Source: Palaemon carinicauda (Eukaryota > Arthropoda > Malacostraca > Decapoda > Palaemonidae). From it: a DNA stretch of 64,000 bases. Made by a program: the position numbers and the translations under genes. The notes under the pieces are model-generated. The model was not told where the DNA came from. It made no database searches and saw nothing but the letters and a program-made list of their open reading frames with translations. The stretch covers positions 18,910,740 through 18,974,739 of the forward strand of contig NC_090759.1 of the NCBI RefSeq assembly GCF_036898095.1. The letters run 5' to 3'. Positions 49,299 to 60,598 of this stretch are shown in pieces (within the stretch, counting starts at the first letter, position 1; each line of letters starts with the position of its first letter).

Positions 49299-51267
49299 AT
49301 GATTTCTAACGGGTTTGTCTCTTTCAAGCCTCTCCCGCCGTCGAGCGCTTCCCTTGCGACCCTCAAAACCTGGGTGGGTGGTTTTGGTCGCAATGTTAAG
49401 GCCAGACAGCCTTATATTTTGGCAGAGGAGATGTGTTCCCTCCTTTACCCTAATGCCAAGATGTCAGTGGCGGTGGCTTCTGATGTGGCGGCACCTATCA
49501 TCACCAGGATTCGCAAAGAGACTCAAGCCTTCCCTGATGATTTAGTGGGCATAGACGATGGTGTTCTTGATGACGTGGCTACGATTAATTTGAATGTAGA
49601 ACCTATGGTCGTCGATTTGACTGGTACAGGTAGGGTGGTAGGTGAGGCAGGTAGCGTACGCTGCAAGGTCCCTTTCCTTAGTCCAGCGCATTCTCTCTCT
49701 TCTTCTGCTTCTTCTTTTCAGGTTTTACTGGTAAGGTCGTGGATAAGTCATGCTCGGTGGTTCCTAAAATTAAGCATGTAAAGAAGACTTTACCTAAGGT
49801 TAGCAAGCCTTCCAAAATTGTTGTCTCTCCCCGTCAAGCCATCCTTGGCTTCTCGGCGATGGTCGATCTCGGGTAGGATTTCCCTGATGGCTCAGAGCTC
49901 GAGAGTGAGGGGTTCAAAGGCTAAGTCCACAGAGTTGGCTTTTGATCCGGCGGCTTTTTTGAGTCACCTTATGGCGCAAGTGGGAAGTATTGTACAATCC
50001 CATATTGGCCCTATTGCTGATCAGCTACAGTCATTGGACTCTTTCAGCCAACAGCTTCAGAATCAGGAGTCCATGATGGAGTCTCTTTTGAGGTCCGGCC
50101 TCCCACAGCAACAGCAGTTTGTAGTCCCGGATGCTTCTCAGCTACCGGCATTTGTGAAGAGCAACCCGTGGAGGTTAGCTCTACATGCCCCATTCTCGGA
50201 GGGCATGTTGACGATTGAAGGTTGTGGTACTTGTCCGGTTGAGGATTTTGAGTTTTATCCCCCGGGTTTGCAATTCCCATTCCCAGGTTACGCGCGCTTG
50301 ACGGAGGACGCGCTTGTCAGTGTGGATAAAGTGCCGAAGGAGACTGTTATTTTTCCTATGGAACAAGCCCAGTCCGCCTGGTTCCGGACCCTGAATGAAT
50401 GGGAATGCTTGAACTTGAAGTTAACTCCTCATAAGGGCACATATACTATGTTTGTTGTCGAGGAGCAAACTCCTACTCCATGCACCACCAAAGTGGTGGA
50501 TCTTATTTTGACAGAGGTCATGGAGGATAAACCTATGCCTCAACTCCGGGAAACCGATCCAACTTCTTTGCTCTTCCCAGGAAACCAAGATTGCTGGATT
50601 GATGCACCGCCAACCTTCACGGCGGGGAAGTTGGCTTCGGACTGTGCGACGACACAGTTCAGTGAATGTTGCCGGATTCGTTGATTCGGACGGAATATGA
50701 GGCTCATGTTCGATTAAGTAGATCTATTAATTCGGCTACTACGGCGGAGATGTCTTCATTAGTTTACGCTGACGAATCCCTCTTTAAGATCCTCACAAAG
50801 TCTCTGCTTCACACACACTTTAGTGTGATGTTTACAACTTTGCTGTTGCTCGTCGTGTGTGCCGTAAGCACGTCTTAGCGGAGGCTTCCATCCATCATGA
50901 ACCTAACAGGTTGATAAAGGCCTCGGTCTGGGGGGCAGACCTTTTCCCAGAGGATGTGGTCAATGCTATCCTCAGTGAGGCAGCCAGAGTCAATCAGACC
51001 CTTCGTGTTAGGTGGGGTCTTGTTCCTAAACGGAAGTTTGAATCCGGTGGCACACAGTTACGGGGTAGGAAGAAGGCGAGACGGTTTCTTCCTTTCCAGG
51101 GTTCCCAACCCCAACCTGTGGTTCAAGCAGTGCCAGTGTCTCAGATGCAACAGTCATCCCCCTCTAAGTCTCAGCCCCAACAGCAGTTTGTGCTGGTAAG
51201 CCAGCCACCTCAGCCTTCGACTTCCTTCTCGACTTCGCCTGCTTTTAATCCTGCCTATGAATTGTAA
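49299..51267 (+). pseudogene. DIRS-D gag (frameshifted)
   Basis: Structural protein of DIRS-D. First block (49299-49730): SLATLKTWVGGFGRN and PYILAEEMCSLLYPN, equivalent to SLRSWVSGFSRN in DIRS-B. A frame change near 49720-49860 leads into the central frame (to 50684). That frame contains MAQVGSIVQSHIGPIADQLQ, SNPWRLALHAPFSEGMLTIE, VDKVPKETVIFPMEQAQSAW and the end FSECCRIR, where FSEKLPKLP is expected, so another shift lies near 50660. The last part (50857-51267) has IHHEPNRLIKASVWGADLFP then a basic, Q/P-rich tail. Four of the gag copies share the NPWR and HEP...WGxxLFP blocks. No zinc finger. Confidence 0.75.
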
Positions 51268-51591
51268 GGCCTGGTTCAAGGGTATAGTAGGAAACTGAGA
51301 AGGAGTAGGTCTAGAGGACCTTTTCGCTACTGGGGAGGTGGTCGAGTTTCCAGGAGGGTCAGAGGATCCAGAGGGAGCCGTGGAGGCAGGCCATCAGCAA
51401 CCCATGAGGATCCGCAGGTAGGGGGAGACTAAATCTGTTTCGTCAGAGGTGGACGTTCAACAAATGGGCGCACAGCATTGTGTCCAACGGTCTAGGGTGG
51501 AGTTGGATTCAAAGACCCCCTCCACCGGTCACCTTTCATCAGAGTCCGACAGTAGATCTCACGGATTTCGCCCGAGATCCGATTCTCAAAA

Positions 51592-53121
51592 ATGCGGTAC
51601 AGGAGGTTCAGCGTGCCAAAGAAAGACTCCGACAAACGAAGGGTCATTTTAGACCTGTCTCGTTTGAATGCCTTCATTCAATGCGACAAGTTCCATATGC
51701 TGACCGTTTCGCAGGTACAAACCTTACTTCCTCGTGAGGCCGTCACCACCTCTATCGATCTTACAGATGCTTACTATCATGTTCTGACAGCGCGTCATTT
51801 TCGTCCTTTCCTGGGATTCAGATTGGGCAAACAGGCTTTCGCCTTCAAGGTGATGCCGTTCGCTCTCAGGGTATTCACGAAGTTAGCGGAAGCAGTAGTT
51901 CAGGAGTTGAGAACTCAAGGCATACAGTTGGTGGCCTATCTAGACGACTGGCTTATTTGGGCCAACGGCGACAAGGAGTGTCGCGAGGCGACGGACAAGG
52001 TCATAAAGTTTCTTGAATATTTAGGGTTCGTTGTCAATTTCAAAAAGTCCCGCCTGGTTCCGGCGTCGTCCTTCCAGTGGTTAGGTCTCCAATGGGATTT
52101 GAGCACCCACAAACTGTCGATTCCCCCGAGGAAGAGGAAAGAGATCGCAAGGGGCACAAGAAAATTTCTCAAGGCCAAATTTACATCTCGCCGGGGACAA
52201 GAGAGTCTTGGGTTCCCTCCAGTTTGCTTCCATCACGGACGTTCTACTGAAAGCCAAATTTAAGGACATCAATCGGGTTTAGCGGTCCAGGGCAAACGAC
52301 AAATTTCGAGAAAAGGTGTCAAGGATTCCATCTATCTTCAGGAAAAGACTTCTCACATGGAAGAAGGTCAAGAACTTGGCGAAGTCGGTACCTCTTCATT
52401 TTCCTCCTCCGACGTTAATAGTCCATGCAGTTGGGGGTGTTATTCTTCATTCAAGAAGGTCCAAGGTTTGTGGTCGGTGACTTTTCGTCATATGCACATC
52501 AATATTTTAGAGGCCATGGCGGAATTCTTGACTCTGAAGAAGCTCTCCCCGTTGAAGAATCAGCATATCAGGTTGGTTCTGGACAGCACGGTGGTAGTTC
52601 ATTGCATCAACAGGGGAGGTTCCAAGTCGGGTCACATCAATCAGGTAATGATTGCCATCTTTTCCTTGGCATCAAGAGACCATTGGCATTTGACAGCAGT
52701 TCACCTGGAGGGTGTCAGGAACGTAGTAGCCAATGCTTTATCCCGGTCGGCTCCCCTGGATTCAGAATGGTCTCTGGATCAAGCATCATTCCGTTGGATC
52801 TATCAACAGGTTCCGGATCTTCAGGTGGACCTCTTCGCCACGGACTCAAACCACAAACTCTAATGTTACGTGGGCCCCAACCTGGACCCTCTAGCCTATC
52901 CCACAGACGCCATGTCCCTTGACTGGAACACCTGGCGGAGAATCTACCCGTTTCCTCCGGTCAACATGCTGATGAAAGTCCTGGACAGGCTCCGGTCCTT
53001 CCGAGGACAGATTGCTCTCATGGCTGGCCGAAAAGCAATTGGTTTCCCTCTTGGTGGAACTCGGTCTCCATCCATGATGGATTCCCAACGCAATGTTGTC
53101 TCAAACAGTACAAACTCGTAA
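51592..53121 (+). pseudogene. DIRS-D reverse transcriptase-RNase H (frameshifted)
   Basis: RT part open at 51592-52263: FSVPKKDSDKRRVILDLSRL, SIDLTDAYYHVL, VMPFALRVFTKL (two residues shorter than the usual FGLxIAPRIFTKL) and the catalytic VAYLDDWLIWAN. The thumb region breaks near 52190. RNase H at 52357-52863 has lost its first aspartate block (VHAVGG where IHTDASxxGWGG is expected) but keeps INILEAMAEFL, RLVLDSTVVVHCINR and NVVANALSR, where the last aspartate is asparagine. The domain-end block YPFPPVNMLMKVLDRL is in a third frame (52870-53121). Inactive. Confidence 0.8.
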
Positions 53122-53160
53122 CGTGTCAGCTTCCTCAAGAATTGTGAGTGCCCTAACTTT

Positions 53161-53563
53161 ATGGACTTCGTGAAATTTGCGGCTCGGAAGGATGCTGATA
53201 TAGATCCCCTTAACCCATTGTTTCTGGAATCGGATAAGAGGGATTCCACCCTTCAGCAATATGATTCTGCTGTAAAGAAGTTAGCGAGGTTTCTGAAGGA
53301 CTCGGATGTTCAGACAATGACTGCCAATCTGGCTGTTATCTTTTTTCAGAACTTTGTTTGAACGGGGGATAGCTGCTAGTACTATTACCACGATCAAGTC
53401 CGCCTTGAAGAAAATTTTTCAATTCAGGTTCAATATTGATCTTACGGATTCATATTTCTCATCTATTCCCAAGCCTTGTGCTAGAATTAAACCGGCAACC
53501 CGTCCACACGCGGTGTCTTGGTTTCTCAATGATGTCCTTAAATTGGCTTCTGACACTGATAAA
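53161..53563 (+). pseudogene. DIRS-D tyrosine recombinase, first half
   Basis: N-terminal half of the recombinase: FVKFAARKDADID, ESDKRDSTLQQYDSAVKKLA, then after a frameshift near 53350 GIAASTITTIKSALKKIFQF, PCARIKPATRPHAVSW and LNDVLKLASDTDK. It stops exactly where family-A DIRS sequence begins (ATTTTGAGCGAAGCG). The next residues expected from DIRS-B (after DTDN) are at 59112 on the opposite strand, so this is one half of a split gene. The catalytic arginine, H-x-x-R and tyrosine blocks are all in the other half. Confidence 0.8.
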
Positions 53564-54551
53564 CGGATTTTGAGCGAAGCGAAAAATCTATTTTTGGGTG
53601 AGATAGCCATGTCGTCCTGATGGAAGGTTCCTTTAGTAGCTTCCTAAGGGTATATATGACTACAGTGGATATTCCCAGAGAAATAAACTAAAGGTTTCCA
53701 GAATTCTAACTTCTGGCGCGAGTACCCTTAAGGTTGTCCTTTACGATATCGCATAACAACAGGGGACATATTCTTGACACGCCACATAGCTATCTGCACC
53801 CCACATAGCGTTTACGCTTCGAGGGGGACATTGGTGGCAAGATATGGGAGGAGCCGTTACAAATTTCTCCTCCTCCGTTACTGTTATGGGTACTCGGATG
53901 ACCTCATATGCGACGCCATCTTGGCTGACGTCATCACCGCCCGCCAACTCCATTCCTGTTGTAGTAGCGTGTTTGACCAGGTGTTTTTCCCAGTTGTTTT
54001 GCTATTTACTGCATCCATGTCGCAATCTTCAGCTTCTTCGGTCTCTGGAAAGTTGAGTATTTAATTCTTATACTGTAAAAATTAGCTCTGGCCATAAAGT
54101 AACGCTTTTCTATTGAAAGATACTGTGTTTTGTGGCGGAGCTATTGCCTAACCGGAGGCGTCCCTGACGCTGTCGTTCGTTTTGCATGTTTTATTTAGTT
54201 AGCCAGAATGACTGTCCCGGTTTCTTAACTAAGTATCAGTATTAGTTATTTAGTCTTCATTGCTAGGAATTAGTTATATTATGCCGATAGTATTCGTTAA
54301 TTTCAGTGAATGTAGGTAGCCGATTTTATGATGCTAGAGATGCTAGCCTAGGCGCTTTAGTTTACTTTCATGCATGATATAATGTGTGTTCCTGGTGTTA
54401 TTTTAACTAAATGAAGATATTAGGGGATTATACATATAAGATTCAGTGATTGCACATGGGTTTTTCCTCCTAGAGAGTATACAAGGGGTTTTGATGATCA
54501 AGGTAGTCTATTCCCCTGCCCCTAACCTAACAGTTTAGGGGCTTTAGTATA
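53564..54551 (+). mobile_element. family-A DIRS terminus and leader (DIRS-F)
   Basis: Starts ATTTTGAGCGAAGCGAAAAA then CTATTTTTGGGTGAGATAGC, the long-type family-A tip, followed by the terminal repeat (to about 53960) and leader sequence matching 17700-18120 in inverse. It is interrupted at TA (54550-54551) by the Tigger transposon and resumes at 58477. No gene is present. Confidence 0.75.
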
Positions 54552-55220
54552 CAGTGAACCCTCGTTTATCGCGGTAGATATGTTCCAGACCCGACCGCGA
54601 TAGGTGAAAATCCGCGAAGTAGTGACACCATATTTACCTATTTATTTAACATGTATATTCAGACTTTTAAAACCTTCCCTTGTACGTAGTACTGTTAACA
54701 AACTACCCTTTAATGTACAGAACACTTAATGCATGTACTACAGTACCCTTACTAAAACAGGCACAAATATTAAAGGCGATTTTATATCATGCGTTTCCTA
54801 AACACGCCAAAAGGCACGATAAAAAATGGCAACCAATGTTTTGTTTACGTTTCTCTGATCATAATGAAGAAACAAACGCATTTAGTGTACACATCTGTGT
54901 ATAGGTTAGTTTTTGCATCGATTATATTGATTATACAGTATGTTGATTTTGTTATTACCAATGTTTTACTTAATTTTTCTTAGGACTTCCAAATGAAATG
55001 TTTTTCTTTATGACGCCACCTGAAACGACGGCGTCATAAAGTACGCTCAGTAAACAACCACGCTCAGTAAGCAAAGAAGGCATTTAACGCGCATGATGAA
55101 AGTGATAAATAATGATATTACAGTAAAAGCTTTTAGAAAATATGTTATTACAAATATTATTTACCGTATCTATATAAAATCATACAGTACATACTGTACG
55201 TAGCAAAGCAGGAAAACAAT

Positions 55221-55225
<5 letters not shown>

Positions 55226-55283
<58 letters not shown>
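55226..55283. repeat. (GA)n microsatellite
   Basis: About 58 bases of uninterrupted GA inside the Tigger transposon. Confidence 0.97.
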
Positions 55284-55285
<2 letters not shown>

Positions 55286-55581
55286 GTTTTACGTACGTAA
55301 ATGTAAATTTTAAACAAAAAAAAATATGATAGGTTACAACATGTATACTCTTCAGACTTTTAAAACCTTCCCTTTAACTTAATGCATACAGTACTAAACT
55401 AAAACAGGCACAAATATTAAAATGTTAGAATATCAAAGTAAAAAATAAAGATTGTTACTGTACTCACCACGAAAGAAGTTCAAGAAAAACTTGAATGATG
55501 ATGGCGATGAATTTGCTGCACAGTAGAAATGATGATGATGAAGCTGATGATGTCTTCTATTGTGCAGCCAATGATAGTATT

Positions 55582-57462
55582 TTACGTCTCTTCAGACGGA
55601 GGTGTCTTTTCCTGGGACACCTCTTTAACTTCTTCCTGGGAAACTTCTTCAATTTCTTCAGAAGGCGTACTAGCAGGAGGAACTGGCTCTTTTTTGCGAG
55701 GCTGGAAGAACATTGTGATCGGAAGTTGCTGCCGCTGCTTCTTTTTTCGCTCTAAGAGCATCCTGTAGGGAGTCATGTCTTCATCGATCTTGTTGCAGAA
55801 TTGCATAGACTGAACCATATCCTCGTCCCACTCTTGCAACATTTCTTTCACCTCCTTTATATGGTTACAGACCTTGGCAAGCCGTTCTAATGTTAAGCCC
55901 GTTTCTTCGACATTTTCTTGGGTCTCTTCCTGTGTTTCGCTCTCTTCTTCACTGGCCGATTTCGTCAGGTCTTCTAGGTCTGTGTCAGTTAGCGGCTGGG
56001 AATGGCAGTCCAACAACTCGTCGACGTCTTCAGTTGTCATGTCGCCAAACCCGTCGCCTCCAATTATCGCAGCCAACTGCACAGATTTGCGTATTGCAGA
56101 GTGTTGGATTTCAGACGAAGTAAATCCCTCGTCGTCGTAAACAATCTGGGGCCACAACTTCTTCCAGCTCGCATTCACGGTTGCAGGTTTCATTTCTTGC
56201 AGTGCCTTCTGAATGTTCTGCAGGCACGTGGCTATGGTGTACTGCCGCCAGTACGCCTTCAAATTAAAATCTTCATCTTCATCTTCTTGGGCAGCATCCA
56301 CACACGCAACGAGGTCCGCCAAGGTATTCTTCGTGTAGAGAGCCTTGAACGGCCTCATAACCCCCTGGTCCATCGGTTGAATTAATGATGTGGTGTTGGG
56401 TGGCAGGAACTCAACCTGAACGCCCTCACGCGACAGGTCAGTTGCGTGTCCACCAGCGTTATCCATAAGGAGAAGGATCTTGAATGGCAAGCCCTTCTCT
56501 AAGAGATATTGACTGACTTGCAGGATGAAACACTGGTGGAACCAGTTGGAGGTCAGCATCTTCGTAATCCATGCTTTTGGATTATGCATCCAGTACACGG
56601 GAAGGAGATTCTTATTCTTATTTTTCAAAGCACGAGGATTTTTCGACTTGTAAATAAGCCAAGGCTTTAGCAAAAATCCAGCAGCATTGCCACACATCAC
56701 GAGGGTAACGCGATCCTTGAATGCTTTAAAGCCAGAGGCTTTGGCTTCTTCTTTGAACACGAAAGTTCGCGACGGCATTCTCTTCCAAAACAAGCCGATG
56801 TCATCCATATCAAACACTTGTTCCGGCTTGTATCCACCTTCGGCGATAATATTCTTGAACGTCTCGTTCACGTAAGTTTCAGCAGCGGCAGTGTCAGTGG
56901 AAACAGCCTCGCCATGCAGGGAAACGCTTTTCAGGGCGAAGCGTTTCTGAAACTTCGCGAACCATCCTTTGCTGGCGGAAAAACATTGTTTCTGACGCTG
57001 GGAATCAGTGGATGTCCCTGGTTGAGGTTCATCTACATCATCATCTTCTTCAGCATGGTCGCCATCATCGTCTTGAGGTTCCTTTGCCGCAAAATTCTCA
57101 TACAAGCTCAAAGCCTTAGTTCGGATGGTGTTCGTATCCAAAGCTATGTTCTTCTTCTGACAGTCGGCAATCCACACTGCTAAAGTACCTTCCATGCGTA
57201 CGATCGTTTTATTACGAGAGGTAACGACTCGCTTCGCTGATCTGCTAAAGGTGATGGTAGCCGTCTTTCTAATGTTCGCCTCGTCCTTTTTGATATAGCG
57301 AACGGTGGATTCGTTGACTCCAAAATGGCGGGCTGCGGCCGCGTAACTTCTACCGTCTTTTAACATATCGAGAAGCGTCACTTTCTCAGCAATCGTCATC
57401 ATCTTTCGGTGGCGTTTAGGCTCACTACCACCCTTAGTAGAAGCAGAATGCTTGGGAGGCAT
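55582..57462 (-). CDS. Tigger/CENP-B-like DDE transposase (626 aa, intact)
   Basis: Enzyme that cuts and pastes the element at TA sites. The start at 57462 (MPPKHSASTKGG) is typical of the family. Residues 20-65 form the first helix-turn-helix (KVTLLDMLKDGRSYAAAARH, FGVNESTVRYIKK). About 90-185 is the second CENP-B-type domain, interrupted by an acidic loop (DDDGDHAEEDDD). The DDE-1 catalytic core gives DMDDIGLFWKRMPSRTF (aspartate at about 220; the usual DET is DDI), LLLMDNAGGHA (D334) and IQPMDQGVMRPFK (D365), a D-x30-D spacing typical of pogo elements. The C-terminus is acidic, then ends with LPITMFFQPRKK, which resembles a PIP-box-like segment (inference), and a glutamate-rich repeat. There are no stops or frameshifts, consistent with a young copy. 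It may also have been called a TIGD-like gene. Confidence 0.92.
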   Translation of the reverse strand: MPPKHSASTKGGSEPKRHRKMMTIAEKVTLLDMLKDGRSYAAAARHFGVNESTVRYIKKDEANIRKTATITFSRSAKRVVTSRNKTIVRMEGTLAVWIADCQKKNIALDTNTIRTKALSLYENFAAKEPQDDDGDHAEEDDDVDEPQPGTSTDSQRQKQCFSASKGWFAKFQKRFALKSVSLHGEAVSTDTAAAETYVNETFKNIIAEGGYKPEQVFDMDDIGLFWKRMPSRTFVFKEEAKASGFKAFKDRVTLVMCGNAAGFLLKPWLIYKSKNPRALKNKNKNLLPVYWMHNPKAWITKMLTSNWFHQCFILQVSQYLLEKGLPFKILLLMDNAGGHATDLSREGVQVEFLPPNTTSLIQPMDQGVMRPFKALYTKNTLADLVACVDAAQEDEDEDFNLKAYWRQYTIATCLQNIQKALQEMKPATVNASWKKLWPQIVYDDEGFTSSEIQHSAIRKSVQLAAIIGGDGFGDMTTEDVDELLDCHSQPLTDTDLEDLTKSASEEESETQEETQENVEETGLTLERLAKVCNHIKEVKEMLQEWDEDMVQSMQFCNKIDEDMTPYRMLLERKKKQRQQLPITMFFQPRKKEPVPPASTPSEEIEEVSQEEVKEVSQEKTPPSEET

Positions 57463-57743
57463 TGTACAGTAGGGTTTAACAGAAAGTTCAACAAAAAGTT
57501 CAACTTAAAACAGTCACGCACAGCACAGATTAAAGTCCACAATAACTTAACAACATCTACACAGCGATACGGCGGGAGACAAAGTGACCGCGAATACCTA
57601 GATGGGGGCAAAACACCAATCACAGGCTAGATTACAAAACTAGGGTTCTGATTCGTCATATATCAGCGCTTGAACCAATCACAACCCGTCTTATATGCTA
57701 CGTAGGTTACCAATTCAAAGTACAAGGTACCCTACGTATACAG

Positions 57744-57774
<31 letters not shown>

Positions 57775-57776
57775 TG

Positions 57777-57811
<35 letters not shown>

Positions 57812-57866
57812 AACAATAATAACAATAATAATTTTAATAACAACAACAACAATAATAATAATAATA
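57744..57866. repeat. TAA/AAC-rich microsatellite
   Basis: Imperfect trinucleotide tract (AATAAT, AACAAC) inside the Tigger 5' flank. Confidence 0.95.
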
Positions 57867-57907
57867 CAGCTTTACGTACGCTATTTTACGCTTGTTTTGT
57901 TATAGGA

Positions 57908-57909
<2 letters not shown>

Positions 57910-57975
<66 letters not shown>
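57910..57975. repeat. (CT)n microsatellite
   Basis: About 66 bases of CT near the right end of the Tigger transposon. Confidence 0.97.
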
Positions 57976-57981
<6 letters not shown>

Positions 57982-58476
57982 TTATTCGAGATGTGATTTT
58001 TGCAACAAAGAATATTATCGGATGCAGTACTACGTACGTATACATACAAAAGATTCATGGAAAAGATGCACATCCATTACATTTGTAGTACAGTAGTAGC
58101 CATCAGCAGCCTTACACCATTCTAATATGGTATGACTCCATCTGATTTGCGTTTCATGTTCGATTTAATTTTACTACGTACTGTATACAGTACTGAATTA
58201 TCGTATGATCACATTCTCTTTTCGTGTTTTATTTCTTTCTGTGGTGAATTATATGTCATATGTAATGCAATGAACAATCAGTAAGCAGATATTACTAATT
58301 ACAGTATTAATGGAATTACAGGTAACGAAATATCGTATTTGGGGTCTTCAGATATCGCGGTATTTTCGAAATTTCCGGAAAATACGCGATATGTTTATAT
58401 ATATGGGTTATGAAAAAAACCCGCGAAGTGGTGAATCCGCGATGGTCGAACCGCGAAGTAGCGAGGGCTCACTGTA

Positions 58477-58549
58477 CTTTCGCACCTCCCCGGTTGCCTT
58501 TACATATAAAAGACAGGACCTAATTATAATGGTTCTTCTATATCCGGAG
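58477..58549 (+). other. leader of the family-A DIRS resumed after Tigger
   Basis: TTTCGCACCTCCCCGGTTGC matches, in inverse, the leader near 17560-17600. Similarity fades by about 58520, where the inverted DIRS-D fragment starts. Confidence 0.5.
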
Positions 58550-59112
58550 GAACTATATTTCCAGCCGCCACTGTTGCAAATTTAAGGGCCTCCAAAGATT
58601 TCAAATAGTGGCGTTTAAAGACTGTAGGTGATTTCCAACCGGTATATCATTTCAAGTCTTCAAAGTTCATGTGATGGAAATAATTAACCGAGGTTGCCAC
58701 TGCCTAGACATCATGGGCATGGGGGACTGAATGAGGATTGGCTTGTTTAATAAAGTAAAGAATCTGCTGCCTAATCCCCTAAAGGGAAAGTGTTCCTCCA
58801 TGTTCTCGAACAAACAAAGGGCCTGAAGACGTATCAGAAGTTCTACTTTAGTAAGCTTTCAGAGTGTAGACAGGGCACAGGGAGAGATCATGAGATAGTG
58901 GAACAATATTCCACGAGTCCATCGAGACTGCGAATCCTCATTCTTTGCTAAGAAACGCCTATCTGGTGATAGCAGGACCTCACCAGACAAAAGAAAGTCA
59001 ATGTGACCCGGTTCTCTAGATAAGGCCGAGAGTTCAGATATTCTGGCTCCAGAAGCTAAGCTTATCAAATATAACGTTTTCCTAAGAAGCGTTATGTAGA
59101 AGCAAGAGTCTT
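58550..59112 (-). pseudogene. second half of a family-B tyrosine recombinase, inverted
   Basis: C-terminal half of the recombinase on the minus strand. It starts (59112 downward) at SCFYITLLRKT, then LASGARISELSALSREPGHI (first catalytic arginine block), an H-x-x-R region broken by shifts near 58700, MNFEDLK with a stop, YTGWKSPTVFKRHYLKSLEA (catalytic tyrosine in HYL) and KFATVAAG. Its first codon continues precisely from the break in DIRS-D at 53563. I infer that it is the other half of that gene, moved by an inversion. The alternative, an independent fragment of another family-B copy, requires two breaks at the same codon. Confidence 0.75.
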
Positions 59113-59119
59113 TTTTGGG

Positions 59120-59460
59120 CTCAGGCCATGTCGTCCTGATGGAAGTTCCTTTAAAGTAGCTTCCTAGGGTATATTTGACTACAGTGATATTCCCAGAGAA
59201 TTTAACCTTAAGGTATCCAGAATTCTAACTCCTGGCACGAATATCCCTAACTTTTACCTTTAGGGATATCACATAATATCAGAGGACGTATTCTTGACAC
59301 GCCACATGGCTATCTTCACCCCAAATAGTGTTTACACTTCCAGAGGGAAAGTGGCAAGAATGAGAGGGGAACCGTTATTAAGGCACCACTCTTTACTGTT
59401 TTGAGTACCTATATAACATCATATCCGACCGCCATCTTGTTATTCCTTGTAGTGTTAAGC
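59120..59460. repeat. DIRS-C terminal repeat
   Basis: Family-A repeat, similar to 4553-4882 and 53595-53960. Confidence 0.78.
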
Positions 59461-59525
59461 AAGGTGCTACAGATACAGTACTTTAGGAGGGATTCTTTCA
59501 GCCCTTTTGTAAAAAGGAGGGCGGG

Positions 59526-59610
59526 TCCATCAGGACGACATGGCTATCTCACCCAAATATAGATTTTTCGCGCCGTTTTTTTGGCTCAGGCCATGTCGTC
59601 CTCATGGAAG
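59526..59610. repeat. DIRS-C internal complementary region
   Basis: CATCAGGACGACATGGCTAT...CACCC followed by AGATTTTTCGCGCC and TTTGGCTCAGGCCATGTCGT: both family-A tips joined head to head, as at 4958-5052. Confidence 0.75.
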
Positions 59611-60598
59611 TTTACCAGATTATTAATGTATCTGTGGATTTTCTATTAGTGCCATAATCTCATGAAAGACTTTCCTTAGTCATTTAGACTTGGAGACGTA
59701 TGATGTTACTGTTATACATTTCAAATAATCATGAACTATGTTAGAGCTTCCTGCCCCCTACAGGGAAGTGTCATGCTGGACTCTGGAAAAAGTCTTGAGG
59801 ATTGCATATATCTTATGAACAATCTAGCCAACAAACAGGTATACTGGTCTTACCATATACCTCTCAATCAGAGTTTGTATTTGTAAGGGAATATATATAT
59901 GTATGAACTACCGACACCTCCCTGGATTTACTGGGCTAGCTGTATGCTAAGACAGACAGGTTAGAATCCATGTAGAAACAATTACTTGTATAATTCAGCA
60001 TTACCATCAAGGAATTCCAAGTCAGTCGTAACCAAGGACTGACGCATCCTGATGTGTACAAACATAGAGAAGGTTTGTTTATGTGTTGGAATAAATATTT
60101 ATAGATGTTCACTTAAATATATGTCAAATAAAAGGATGGTCAATGAATGCTCAATACCTATTTTTATTTCATCTGAATTTTTGGGGAGAATAAGATGCAA
60201 AATTCAATTCTAGTTTTATTGATAAAAAATAATTTATGAAATCAATCTGCATTTTATTGTATAGTATAAAATATCATTATAAATTCTAAAAGCATAAATA
60301 TAGAAGTAACATCAGAAATACTTGTATCATCTGAAAAGAAACACTTAAGCCACTTAAGTGGGAAAATTATTGTAAATTTTCTTAATTAAATTTCTGTCAT
60401 TACAGTCTGTTCACACTTGCGTAACAATACGCATGGCACACGTGTTATTCTTTTATGCTTTTTTTCTCCACCTTTTACAGTAGGAACAGTCCATAGTGTC
60501 ACCATGGTGACACTTCACTTAACATGTTGCTCCGTAAGGAGTCAGCATGTACACCCTTCACATAACAGTCCCAATTAATTCACTGTTCCTCGCAGTCT
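59611..60598 (-). other. 3' region of DIRS-C (no gene seen)
   Basis: Matches DIRS-A 3' sequence at both edges; AT-rich in the middle. Confidence 0.55.

Larger units (their letters stand above)
46903..53563 (+). mobile_element. DIRS-D: family-B DIRS element, plus strand, interrupted in its recombinase
   Basis: 5' terminus TTTTCTGGGCTCGACCTGTG at 46903, leader to 49298, gag 49299-51267, RT-RNase H 51592-53121, first half of the recombinase 53161-53563. There the 3' part is replaced by the end of a family-A DIRS. The continuation of the recombinase is found inverted at 58550-59112. Confidence 0.8.
54552..58474 (-). mobile_element. Tigger-type DNA transposon with intact transposase
   Basis: 3923 bp. 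Terminal inverted repeats CAGTGAACCCTCGTTTATCG (left) and the inverse CGCGAAGTAGCGAGGGCTCA plus CTG (right), TA target duplication at 54550-54551 and 58475-58476. Subterminal CCGCGAAGTAGTG-type motifs occur near both ends. One transposase gene on the minus strand. Removing the element and one TA rejoins the DIRS leader (GGGGCTTTAGTA then TTTCG). Flanking microsatellites inside it: (GA)n 55226-55283, (TAA)n 57744-57866, (CT)n 57910-57975. Confidence 0.92.

Noticed and set aside
49299..49781. A separate cellular gene before DIRS-D gag
   Set aside because: The same block is found before gag in DIRS-B (33153-33359), so it is part of the element.
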